Positions 49,609 to 58,303 of a stretch of DNA of 64,000 nt are shown here, one piece after another. The stretch covers positions 1 to 64,000 of the forward strand of contig NZ_JANXUG010000012.1 of assembly GCF_025352015.1 (NCBI RefSeq), in the 5' to 3' direction. The stretch's first letter is position 1, and every line of letters begins with the position of its first letter. The DNA is from Flavobacterium sp. Its GTDB lineage: Bacteria; Bacteroidota; Bacteroidia; Flavobacteriales; Flavobacteriaceae. The notes under the pieces were generated by a model. The model did no database searches, was not told the DNA's origin, and saw only the letters and a program-made list of their open reading frames with translations. Position numbers and translations under genes: made by a program.

Positions 49609-49905
49609 ATGGCTATTAAAAAACAAGTTATAAAAACAAAACCAGTTGTTAAAGTTACCTTTTCTATCGAAGCAAAAGGAGCAAATACCGCTGCAGTAGT
49701 TGGTGATTTCAATAATTGGAATCCAGCAGAAGGCGAATTATTAAAACTAAAAACGGGAACTTTCAAAGCTACTTTTGATTTACCAAAAGACAATTCTTTT
49801 GAGTTCAAATATTTAGTTGATGGAAATTACCTTAACGATCCAGAAGCAGATAGTTTTGCTTATAATGAATTTGCTGGAGCAGAAAATAGTGTTTTGGCAC
49901 TATAA
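49609..49905 (+). CDS. Small isoamylase early set (glycogen-binding-like) domain protein
   Basis: VTFSIEAKGANTAAVVGDFNNWNPAEGELLKLKTGTFKATFDLPKDNSFEFKYLVDG. Confidence 0.85.
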   Translation: MAIKKQVIKTKPVVKVTFSIEAKGANTAAVVGDFNNWNPAEGELLKLKTGTFKATFDLPKDNSFEFKYLVDGNYLNDPEADSFAYNEFAGAENSVLAL

Positions 49906-49928
49906 TTCTACTCTTTGGCTTAAAATTT

Positions 49929-49954
49929 AATCCGCTTTACAGCGGATTTTTTTT
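49929..49954 (+). terminator. Rho-independent terminator
   Basis: AATCCGCT-TTAC-AGCGGATT followed by TTTTTT. Confidence 0.85.
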
Positions 49955-50096
49955 GTTTTTTTATGTTCTAAATCATCAGTATAGACTACAAAACACAAAT
50001 AAATAGAGTAGAAAACGATTTCAGCATTAGAAAATACTTAAACACTGTAATCGCTTATTTAAGGTTTGTTTCTGTAGAAGTATAATGCTCATATTA

Positions 50097-51293
50097 TTAT
50101 TCACTTTCATCGAACATAATTTCCTCTGAACTTCCAATTTTGTATAATGGTTTCTCAATAGGTAATGTAAAATAAAAAGACGAGCCCTCACCTTCAATGC
50201 TCTCAACCCATATTTCGCCTCCATTTTTTTCTAAAAATCCTTTTACCAATAACAATCCGATGCCTGCACCTTTATCTTTTTTTCTAGTTTCTGAAAGTGT
50301 TTTCATTTGAGGCGTAAAAAGTCTTTGCATAATATCTTTCGACATTCCCACACCAGTATCCTTTACTAGAACAATAATTTTGTTTTCTGTGCTTTTTGCT
50401 GTAACCGAAATAGTCCCTCCTTTTTCGGTATGTTTTATGGCATTAGAAACGATATTTTGTATGATAGAGATCAACATTTTACCATCCGCAAAAACAGAGG
50501 TATTGTCTTCAATTTCGTGATGCAGATTTATAGTGTTTATTTGAGCAGTTTCGTTTAAAGTTTCAAATACTTTATCAATATATTCGGTTAGTTTTATTTT
50601 TTTGGGAGAAAAGGTATCTGATGCATATTTAATTCGAGCCCATTCTACTAAATAATCTAACATATTTAATTCTTCTGTAGATGCTTTATAAAGTAAGTCG
50701 AGCATTTTCTGTACAGCATCTGGTTCCATTTTATAGAAATTTTCTTTTAAATACTTTGCGGTGCTGATAATACCCGATAGCGGACTTCTTAAATCATGTG
50801 AGAGAATTGCCAAAACACTTTCTTTGTGAGTATTTAGCTCTTCTAAATCCCTGATGTATTTTTTTATAGCATCTTCAGATTGTTTTCTTTCTGTTAAATC
50901 TCGTAAAATTTTAACATAACCCAATAGCTCTCCTTCAAAACCGATAAGTGGAAAAACCAATCCATAAGCATAAAAAAGACTTTTATCTTTAGCAATATGC
51001 CATCTATTATCAGTGGCTCTGCCTTCTTTTAAAGCAGTTTCTATTTCTTTTTTTGGGATACCGTTTTTTAGATCATCCTCTGTAAAAATTAAATGGAAAG
51101 ATTGTCCAATAACTTCCTCGGTCTCGTAACCAAATATTTTTGTTGAACCTGAACTCCAACTATTGATGATAAATTCGTTGTTTAATGTAAAAATCGAATA
51201 GTCTTGTAAGCTGTCAATTATTTGGCTATAAAATTCAGCGGTAGGGATATATTTATTTTTGAGAATTTTAAGATTGTCTTGCTTGTTTTCCAT
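50097..51293 (-). CDS. PAS domain-containing sensor histidine kinase
   Basis: PAS (NEFIINSWSSGSTKIFGYETEEVIGQ), HisKA (ILSHDLRSPLSGI), HATPase (NIVSNAIKHT, VKDTGVGMS, GAGIGLLLV). Confidence 0.92.
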   Translation of the reverse strand: MENKQDNLKILKNKYIPTAEFYSQIIDSLQDYSIFTLNNEFIINSWSSGSTKIFGYETEEVIGQSFHLIFTEDDLKNGIPKKEIETALKEGRATDNRWHIAKDKSLFYAYGLVFPLIGFEGELLGYVKILRDLTERKQSEDAIKKYIRDLEELNTHKESVLAILSHDLRSPLSGIISTAKYLKENFYKMEPDAVQKMLDLLYKASTEELNMLDYLVEWARIKYASDTFSPKKIKLTEYIDKVFETLNETAQINTINLHHEIEDNTSVFADGKMLISIIQNIVSNAIKHTEKGGTISVTAKSTENKIIVLVKDTGVGMSKDIMQRLFTPQMKTLSETRKKDKGAGIGLLLVKGFLEKNGGEIWVESIEGEGSSFYFTLPIEKPLYKIGSSEEIMFDESE

Positions 51294-51487
51294 TTAATTT
51301 GTTTTACTAATTATTGTATACTCTTTGACGGCATTGTTAAAAAAAGTTCCACAGTTTAAAGCTCTGATAATTTATTATTCGTTATTTGTAATCCAAAAGT
51401 ATTTTTCATTCTCCTACTTTGTACAATTTCTGAATTCTTATGCCAATCATTATTTTTTTTTAAAATGCACTCGAATTAAGCAGTCAC

Positions 51488-52252
51488 TTATTTTCTTTTA
51501 ACGTATATGAGTTTAATGTTGTTTTTGCCGCTATCGCGTTCGTCAATTTCAAAACGGTCAATGTTTTTAATAAGTCCAAGTAATTTTGGGAAACCATAAT
51601 TTCTGGAATCAAAATCAGGTTTCTTTTTGAGCATTAAATTTCCAAGTTCACCCAGAAATGCCCAGCCGTTTTCATCTTCTATATCAGCGATGGAATCCGC
51701 AAAAAGCTTGATTATTTTTGGATCTATTTGACTAATTGGATTGCTAGATGATGTTTTAGTATTTTTGGAAACTTTTTTATTGTTGGTTTCGACAACTAAT
51801 TCGGTATCTGGTTTTTTTAAAATTTCAATATAGATGAATTTGTCACAAGCGGTTATAAATGGTGTTAAGGTTTTCTTTTCGCCAATGCCAATAACTTTCA
51901 TACCGGCTTCTCGCAGACGCGTTGCCAATCGTGTAAAATCTGAATCGCTTGAAACAATGCAAAAACCATCTACTTTTCCAGTATAAAGGATATCCATCGC
52001 ATCTATAATCAAAGCACTGTCGCTGGCATTTTTCCCGCTACTGTAACTGTATTGTTGAATTGGCGTAATGGCGTTTTCGAGTAAAACTTTTTTCCATCCG
52101 CTTACTGTTGGTTTTGTCCAATCGGCGTAAATTCGTTTGAATGTAGGAGTACCATATTTGGCAATTTCCTCAAACATTTCTTTAACATTGGCATACGGAA
52201 CGTTATCGGCATCAATTAATACGGCTAGTTTTAAATCATTTTTGATTTCCAT
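51488..52252 (-). CDS. NYN domain protein (PIN-like nuclease fold) with C-terminal OST-HTH/LOTUS-like domain
   Basis: LAVLIDADNVPYANVKEMFEEI, SDSALIIDAMDILY, GFCIVSSDSDFTRLATRLRE; C-terminal WAFLGELGNLMLKKKPDFDSRNYGFPKLLGLIKNI. Confidence 0.88.
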   Translation of the reverse strand: MEIKNDLKLAVLIDADNVPYANVKEMFEEIAKYGTPTFKRIYADWTKPTVSGWKKVLLENAITPIQQYSYSSGKNASDSALIIDAMDILYTGKVDGFCIVSSDSDFTRLATRLREAGMKVIGIGEKKTLTPFITACDKFIYIEILKKPDTELVVETNNKKVSKNTKTSSSNPISQIDPKIIKLFADSIADIEDENGWAFLGELGNLMLKKKPDFDSRNYGFPKLLGLIKNIDRFEIDERDSGKNNIKLIYVKRK

Positions 52253-52310
52253 AAGAGCAGTTTTATTTAGCAATTTAGTTTAAAAAAAACTATTCGTCAA
52301 AGGTAGCTTA

Positions 52311-52715
52311 TTATTTTTTATCTTCTGATTCTTTCAAATCGCTCAAATGCAACCGCAATGCCTTAACTGATATGCTTATTTCCCAAAACGATATTCCTAA
52401 TGATATCAACAGTGTTAGTAAGCTCGCTCCAAAAAGATAAATTCCAATAGTTATTTGTTCTAAAAACAAACAAAACATGGCAAATACCGAAAGGAATAAG
52501 CACACCACACCAAATAGTTGCATGTATCTTATGAGCGATAATCGGAGGTTTAGATTGTTAATTTGTAGCAAAATCGTTTTTGTATGCACTTCATCGTAAT
52601 GTTTTTTTAGATTACGGATGATTTGAGCAATAGTTAAAAAACGATTGGTATAGGCAAGCAAAATCAATGATGTTGCCGAAAAGAGAAGCGCTGGGGTTTC
52701 TATATGTAAGGTCAT
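52311..52715 (-). CDS. DUF2721-like small membrane protein
   Basis: Membrane protein of 134 aa with FSATSLILLAYTNRFLTIAQIIRNL. Confidence 0.65.
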   Translation of the reverse strand: MTLHIETPALLFSATSLILLAYTNRFLTIAQIIRNLKKHYDEVHTKTILLQINNLNLRLSLIRYMQLFGVVCLFLSVFAMFCLFLEQITIGIYLFGASLLTLLISLGISFWEISISVKALRLHLSDLKESEDKK

Positions 52716-52760
52716 GGAAATTACTATTACAAAGTGCGAAGGTGGGAAATAAGTACAATA

Positions 52761-52796
52761 AAAAACCCTGCCAAAGCTTTAAACTCGTACAGGGTT
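52761..52796 (-). terminator. Rho-independent terminator after htpG
   Basis: - strand AACCCTG...CAGGGTT followed by TTTTTATTG. Confidence 0.75.
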
Positions 52797-52815
52797 AAAT
52801 TTGCAAAATTCACTT

Positions 52816-54717
52816 TTATTTTATAAGCTCAAAACTACGCTTAACAAAAGCAGTTAACGCTTCACCTTTCAATAATCCTTGTGAAATTTTTGCCAAATCT
52901 AAAGCTTGTTTTACCAATTCTTCTTGAGCGGTTTTGTCAGATGTATTTAAAATGGTGGTTGCCAAATCAGAATTGGTGTTAACAACCAAGTTGTACATTT
53001 CTGGAAAATTGCCCATTCCAAACATTCCGCCACCGCCACTTTGACTCATTTCTTTCATTCGTCTCATGAATTCAGGTTGCGTAATTATAAATGGTGCGGC
53101 CGCACTATCCATAGGTTCTAACTGCACTGAATAATTAGACTTTGGCACAATTTCTTCTAAAACGGTTTTCAATTGAGTTGACTCATCGTCAGATAGTTTA
53201 GAAATTTGTGTTTCTTCTTTTTGAATGAGTTTATCAATATGGTCTGAATCAACTCTAACAAAAGTTAGATTTTCATTATCTGCTTCTAATTTTTGAATTA
53301 AATGCGAAACAATAGGAGAGTCAAGCAAGATAATTTCATATCCTTTTTCTTTGGCGATTTCAATATAACCGTGTTGTGCATCTTTGTTTGAGGCATACAA
53401 AACAACTAACTTTCCGTTTTTATCGGTTTGGTTTGCTTTGATAGTTTCTTTAAGTTCGGTCAATGTATAATATTTGTCATCCACCGTTGGATATAAAACA
53501 AAATCGCCTGCTTTTTCATAGAATTTTGGTTCAGAAAGCATACCATATTCTAAAACGATTTTGATATCGTTCCATTTTTTTTCAAAGTCTTCACGATTTT
53601 CAGAAAACAATGATTTCATTTTATCGGCTACTTTACGAGTAATATAATTGGCAATTTTTTTCACGTTTCCATCAGCTTGCAAGTACGAACGCGAGACGTT
53701 CAAGGGTATGTCTGGCGAATCGATGACACCTTTTAACATGCCAAGAAATTCAGGAACAATTCCTTCAACATTATCAGTTACATAGACTTGATTTTGATAT
53801 AACTGAATTTTGTCTTTTTGCAATTGCAAATCGGCAGACATTTTAGGGAAATACAAAATTCCAGTCAAATTAAACGGATAATCTACATTCAAATGAATGT
53901 TAAATAATGGTTCTTCAAACTGCATAGGGTACAGTTCGCGGTAAAATTTTTTGTAATCTTCATCGGTTAAATCTGCTGGTTGTTTTGTCCAAGCAGGATT
54001 TGGGTTATTAATGATATTATCTACTTCTACTTCAGTAAAGATTTTGTCTTTATCTTCTTCGGCAACACTTTCACCTTTTTTTTGTTCAATTTTTTCTTTG
54101 CGAGTACCAAATTTAATTGGCACTGGCATAAACTTGTTATACTTGGTTAATAACTCTCTAATTTTGAATTCTTCTAGAAATTCAAGAGAATCTTCTGCAA
54201 TATGAAGAATAATTTCTGTTCCTCTTGTGGTTTTATCATGCGGTTCCAATGTAAATGATGGGCTTCCATCACAAATCCAATGTGCGGCTGGCTCATCTTT
54301 GTAAGATTTGGTAATAATCTCCACTTTTTCTGCAACCATAAATGCCGAATAAAAACCGAGTCCAAAGTGACCAATAATGCCGGAATCTTTGGCAGAGTCT
54401 TTATACTTTTCTAAAAATTCTTCAGCACCAGAAAACGCAACTTGATTGATGTACTTTTCAACTTCTTCGCTAGTCATGCCTAATCCTTGGTCAGTAAGGT
54501 GCAATTTTTTGCCTTCTTTGTCTATTTTAACCTCAATAATTGGATTACCATATTCTACTTTGGCTTCTCCAATGCTGGTTAAATGTTTCAATTTTAGCGT
54601 TGCATCAGTAGCGTTGGATACCAATTCGCGCAAGAAAATTTCGTGGTCGCTGTATAAAAACTTCTTAATAAGTGGAAAGATGTTTTCTACTGATACATTA
54701 ATTTTTCCTGTTGTCAT
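52816..54717 (-). CDS. htpG: Molecular chaperone HtpG (Hsp90)
   Basis: FLRELVSNATDA, DQGLGMTSEEV, GHFGLGFYSAFMVA; start at 54717 (MTTGKINVSVENIF). Confidence 0.96.
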   Translation of the reverse strand: MTTGKINVSVENIFPLIKKFLYSDHEIFLRELVSNATDATLKLKHLTSIGEAKVEYGNPIIEVKIDKEGKKLHLTDQGLGMTSEEVEKYINQVAFSGAEEFLEKYKDSAKDSGIIGHFGLGFYSAFMVAEKVEIITKSYKDEPAAHWICDGSPSFTLEPHDKTTRGTEIILHIAEDSLEFLEEFKIRELLTKYNKFMPVPIKFGTRKEKIEQKKGESVAEEDKDKIFTEVEVDNIINNPNPAWTKQPADLTDEDYKKFYRELYPMQFEEPLFNIHLNVDYPFNLTGILYFPKMSADLQLQKDKIQLYQNQVYVTDNVEGIVPEFLGMLKGVIDSPDIPLNVSRSYLQADGNVKKIANYITRKVADKMKSLFSENREDFEKKWNDIKIVLEYGMLSEPKFYEKAGDFVLYPTVDDKYYTLTELKETIKANQTDKNGKLVVLYASNKDAQHGYIEIAKEKGYEIILLDSPIVSHLIQKLEADNENLTFVRVDSDHIDKLIQKEETQISKLSDDESTQLKTVLEEIVPKSNYSVQLEPMDSAAAPFIITQPEFMRRMKEMSQSGGGGMFGMGNFPEMYNLVVNTNSDLATTILNTSDKTAQEELVKQALDLAKISQGLLKGEALTAFVKRSFELIK

Positions 54718-54907
54718 ATTTATTATTTTTAAGCCTGCCAACTGACAGGTGGATTAATTCATTTTTAATCGACATCTCAAAACTAATACCAATATTTTCA
54801 TTTATGACAAATTGACGTACAAATAACTCTTTGTAAATTTTGTGTTATTATGTAAATGACAAATAAAAAATGAGCGTATATTTGCATTATTTTTAAAAGT
54901 ATAAATT

Positions 54908-55378
54908 ATGAAAAAAATTATTTTAGCAACTTTATTTTCGATTTTAATTTTCAGTTGCAAATCCAATTCTGCCACAAGTACAAAAGTGGACACAAGAACA
55001 GAAAGTGGAATAAAGGGAAACTGGACCATTTCTGCGGTTACGTATCCTGGTTCAGATGTAATCAAAGCTACTTCATTTGACTTGGCTGATTCCAAATGTT
55101 TTGTTGGGAGTACTTGGAAATTTGTAGCTAACAATAACAAAGGCAACTTCACAATAAACAGTCCAAAATGTACTTCTTATAGTACGCCGATTACTTGGTT
55201 TATAAACAAAGATGGACAGTTTGTAATGAAAATTTTAGATGCAGCAAAAGCTAAAACAGTGAAGTCGGGTTATGTTTTGAACATAGCCAATCAAACAGAT
55301 ACTTCTTTTCAGCTTACAGAAAACGTGAATATAGCTGGAAAAATGATCGATGTAGTATATCAATTTAATAAAAATTAA
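54908..55378 (+). CDS. Lipocalin-like lipoprotein
   Basis: Lipobox LIFSCKS; GNWTISAVTYPG...GSTWKFVANNNKGNFTI; preceded by TAtaTTTG at 54877-54884. Confidence 0.75.
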   Translation: MKKIILATLFSILIFSCKSNSATSTKVDTRTESGIKGNWTISAVTYPGSDVIKATSFDLADSKCFVGSTWKFVANNNKGNFTINSPKCTSYSTPITWFINKDGQFVMKILDAAKAKTVKSGYVLNIANQTDTSFQLTENVNIAGKMIDVVYQFNKN

Positions 55379-55391
55379 AAATCAAATCAAT

Positions 55392-56087
55392 ATGAAAAAT
55401 AAAATAATTATAGTTTTAGTCAGTCTTTTTCTTTCAGTTAATTTATTCACAAGTTGCGAAGCAGCAAAGAATACCAATAAAACACAACGAGGTGTAGCTA
55501 TTGGTGCCGTTGGAGGTGCGCTTTTAGGTGGAATTTTAGGAAATAATATTGGAAAAGGTGGCAATGGCGCGCTGGGCGCAGTACTGGGTGGTGTAATAGG
55601 CGGCGTTGCTGGTGGCGTTATTGGAAATAAAATGGACAAGCAAGCACGTGAAATTCAAACCGCTTTGCCTGGTGTTCAAGTTGAACGAGTTGGAGAAGGT
55701 ATTAAATTGGTTTTGGGTGAAAATGCAGTACGTTTTGATACTAATAAATCAACTTTGACTGCCGCTGCAAAAGCTAATTTGGATAAGTTAGTTTCAGTTT
55801 TTAATCAATATCCTGACACTAATATCCAAATTTATGGCTACACCGATAATACGGGTTCAGCAGAATATAATCTAAAATTGTCTGATCAAAGAGCCGCATC
55901 TGTTAAAAGTTATTTATCAGGTAAAGGATTAGCTTCTTCACGATTTGTAACTACAGGTATTGGCGTAGCAGATCCAATTGCGACTAATGATTCGCCCGAA
56001 GGTAGAAGTCAAAACCGACGCGTTGAGTTTGCTATTACTGCAAATGATAAAATGGTTCAAGACGCAAAAAAGCAAACAGAAAAATAA
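55392..56087 (+). CDS. OmpA family lipoprotein with glycine-zipper segment
   Basis: GAVGGALLGGILGNNIGKGGNG glycine zipper; OmpA motif IYGYTDNTGSAEYNLKLSDQRAASVKSYL, GRSQNRRVEF. Confidence 0.92.
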   Translation: MKNKIIIVLVSLFLSVNLFTSCEAAKNTNKTQRGVAIGAVGGALLGGILGNNIGKGGNGALGAVLGGVIGGVAGGVIGNKMDKQAREIQTALPGVQVERVGEGIKLVLGENAVRFDTNKSTLTAAAKANLDKLVSVFNQYPDTNIQIYGYTDNTGSAEYNLKLSDQRAASVKSYLSGKGLASSRFVTTGIGVADPIATNDSPEGRSQNRRVEFAITANDKMVQDAKKQTEK

Positions 56088-56107
56088 ATTATAGTTTAAC
56101 GCAATTT

Positions 56108-56140
56108 AAAAGGCTGTCTTAACAAAGACAGCCTTTTTTT
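56108..56140 (+). terminator. Rho-independent terminator
   Basis: AAAGGCTGTCTT-aaca-AAGACAGCCTTT plus T run. Confidence 0.88.
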
Positions 56141-56228
56141 ATGAACTAAAATTTTAACAAAATATTTTGTTTAATATATATTGAAAATGATTAAACAGTT
56201 TGTAGTTTTGTACGGTAAAACAATTATC

Positions 56229-56900
56229 ATGGCAACATCTAAAAAAGCTTCTATAAAAAAAAATTTAATTGATGATAATCAAATCATTTCAGACTATATG
56301 AATGATGTACTACTTCATAATCAAGAACCTAAAAATATATATATTTTTTGTAAAAATCACGATTTTAATGAGAGCGATTTTTATTCTTTTTTTGGTTCTT
56401 TTGAGGCTTTAAAAAATGAAATTTGGGTTAAATTTTTTGACAATGCTTTGGTTATTATCGAAAAAGATACCGCATTTGAAAGTTACGCCGATAAAGATAA
56501 ATTGCTCACTTTATATTTTACTCTTTTTGAAATAATGACTTTAAATAGGTCATACGTGCTATTCGCTCTGAAAAATAATAAAGAAGGAATCAAAAATTTA
56601 AAATATTTAAAACAGTTTAGAAACCGATTTAAAGAGTATATAACTGCGATTATTAGAGAATCTTCGACAAGTAGTAATGAAAAATTTTTGAAAGTTATCG
56701 AACCTGTTTTTTCCGAAGGTGCTTGGATTCAGTTTTTACTTTTGTTAAAATTTTGGAACCACGATACGTCCAAAAATTTTGAAAAAACAGATATTTTAAT
56801 TGAAAAATCCGTAAACACAGTTGTTGGATTGTTAGACACAAAACAATTGGAGAATTTGTTAGATTTAGGAAAATTTCTTTGGAAAGAAAAAAGAAAATAA
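56229..56900 (+). CDS. TetR-like regulator coupled to an ABC1 kinase gene
   Basis: TetR-type HTH tail FNESDFYSFFGSFEALKNEIW and all-helical C-terminus; overlaps the downstream kinase start. Confidence 0.6.
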   Translation: MATSKKASIKKNLIDDNQIISDYMNDVLLHNQEPKNIYIFCKNHDFNESDFYSFFGSFEALKNEIWVKFFDNALVIIEKDTAFESYADKDKLLTLYFTLFEIMTLNRSYVLFALKNNKEGIKNLKYLKQFRNRFKEYITAIIRESSTSSNEKFLKVIEPVFSEGAWIQFLLLLKFWNHDTSKNFEKTDILIEKSVNTVVGLLDTKQLENLLDLGKFLWKEKRK

Positions 56901-58210
56901 TGAAAACATTAGATAAAATTCCAACAGGAAAAATAGAAAGAGCAAGCCAATTAGTAAAAACTGGTTTTAAAGTAGGCGGAAATTATGTTGCTTATTATGG
57001 AGAAAAAATAGTCAATCCGTCTTTGAACAGAGATAAACTGAATGAAAATAATGCTGAAGATATTTATGATGGATTAAAAAATTTAAAAGGAAGCGCGTTG
57101 AAGGTGGCTCAAATGTTGAGCATGGACAAAAGTATTATGCCACAAGCATACGTTGATAAATTTTCGTTATCGCAATTTTCGGTTCCACCGCTATCAGCAC
57201 CATTGGTACGCAAAACATTTAAAAAATATTTAGGGAAATATCCCGAAGAAATATACGATTCCTTCACTCCAGATGCTATGAATGCTGCAAGTATCGGTCA
57301 GGTACATAAAGCAACCAAAGACGGGAAAAACTTTGCTGTGAAAATCCAATACCCTGGAGTGGCGGAAAGTATAAGTTCAGATTTGGCATTGGTAAAACCA
57401 TTTGCTACAAGAATGTTTAATTTAAAAGGCAAAGATTCAGAAAAATATTTTCAGGAAGTCGAAAATAAATTGCTCGAAGAAACGGATTATATTTTGGAAT
57501 TAAAGCAAAGCATAGAGTTTTCGGAATGGTGTAAACCAATAATAAATCTTCGTTTTCCTGAGTATTATCCTGAATTATCTTCCGAAAAAATCCTTACTAT
57601 GGAATGGATTGATGGTGAGCATTTATCCGAGTTTACGGCTCATAATCAGAATAGAAAGAAAGGAGATAAGATTGGACAGACGCTATGGGATTTTTACATG
57701 TATCAAATGCATTATTTAAAACAAGTACATGCCGATCCGCATCCTGGAAATTTTTTAATTGATGAAAATGATACTTTAATCGCTATAGATTTTGGTTGCA
57801 TAAAACAAGTGCCTGAAGAGTTTTATGTTCCTTATTTTGAATTGGCGAATCCAAAAATAATCAACAATCCAGATTTATTTAATGAAAAATTATATGAATT
57901 AGAGATTTTACGTTTAGATGACAGCAAAGAGGAAATAAAATATTTCACCAAAATCTTTCACGATTTATTGAGCTTGTTCACTAAACCTTTTCACGGAGAA
58001 TTTTTTGATTTTTCTGATGATGATTTCTTTGGAAAAATTGCTCAAATGGGCGAAGAATTTTCAAAAGACACACAACTCCGAAAAATGAATGGAAATAGAG
58101 GCTCTAAACATTTTTTATACATCAACAGAACTTTCTTTGGATTGTATAATTTGTTACACGATTTAAAAGCTCGAATTGACACCAAGTCATTTGAAAAATA
58201 TATTTCTTAA
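56900..58210 (+). CDS. ABC1/AarF/UbiB atypical kinase
   Basis: KGSALKVAQMLSMD (KxGQ-like), ASIGQVHKA, VKIQYPGV, HADPHPGNFLI, AIDFGCIKQ. Confidence 0.9.
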   Translation: MKTLDKIPTGKIERASQLVKTGFKVGGNYVAYYGEKIVNPSLNRDKLNENNAEDIYDGLKNLKGSALKVAQMLSMDKSIMPQAYVDKFSLSQFSVPPLSAPLVRKTFKKYLGKYPEEIYDSFTPDAMNAASIGQVHKATKDGKNFAVKIQYPGVAESISSDLALVKPFATRMFNLKGKDSEKYFQEVENKLLEETDYILELKQSIEFSEWCKPIINLRFPEYYPELSSEKILTMEWIDGEHLSEFTAHNQNRKKGDKIGQTLWDFYMYQMHYLKQVHADPHPGNFLIDENDTLIAIDFGCIKQVPEEFYVPYFELANPKIINNPDLFNEKLYELEILRLDDSKEEIKYFTKIFHDLLSLFTKPFHGEFFDFSDDDFFGKIAQMGEEFSKDTQLRKMNGNRGSKHFLYINRTFFGLYNLLHDLKARIDTKSFEKYIS

Positions 58211-58243
58211 GTGAAATTGTGGTTATTTATTGGTTAGGTTGAT

Positions 58244-58279
58244 AAGGGCGACACTCCACGTTTGAGTTCTGTCGCTCTT
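58244..58279. terminator. Hairpin between convergent genes
   Basis: AAGGGCGACA ... TGTCGCTCTT, 10-bp stem with one G:U. Confidence 0.5.
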
Positions 58280-58303
58280 GTCTTTTACAAATAATTTTGA
58301 TTA

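Noticed and set aside
54734-54752. CCTGCCAACTGACAGG short inverted repeat upstream of htpG
   Set aside because: Only a 4-bp arm match; too weak to support a regulatory call.
55382-55639. Pro-rich 85-aa ORF antisense to the OmpA-family gene
   Set aside because: Artefact of the glycine-zipper codons read on the opposite strand as proline.
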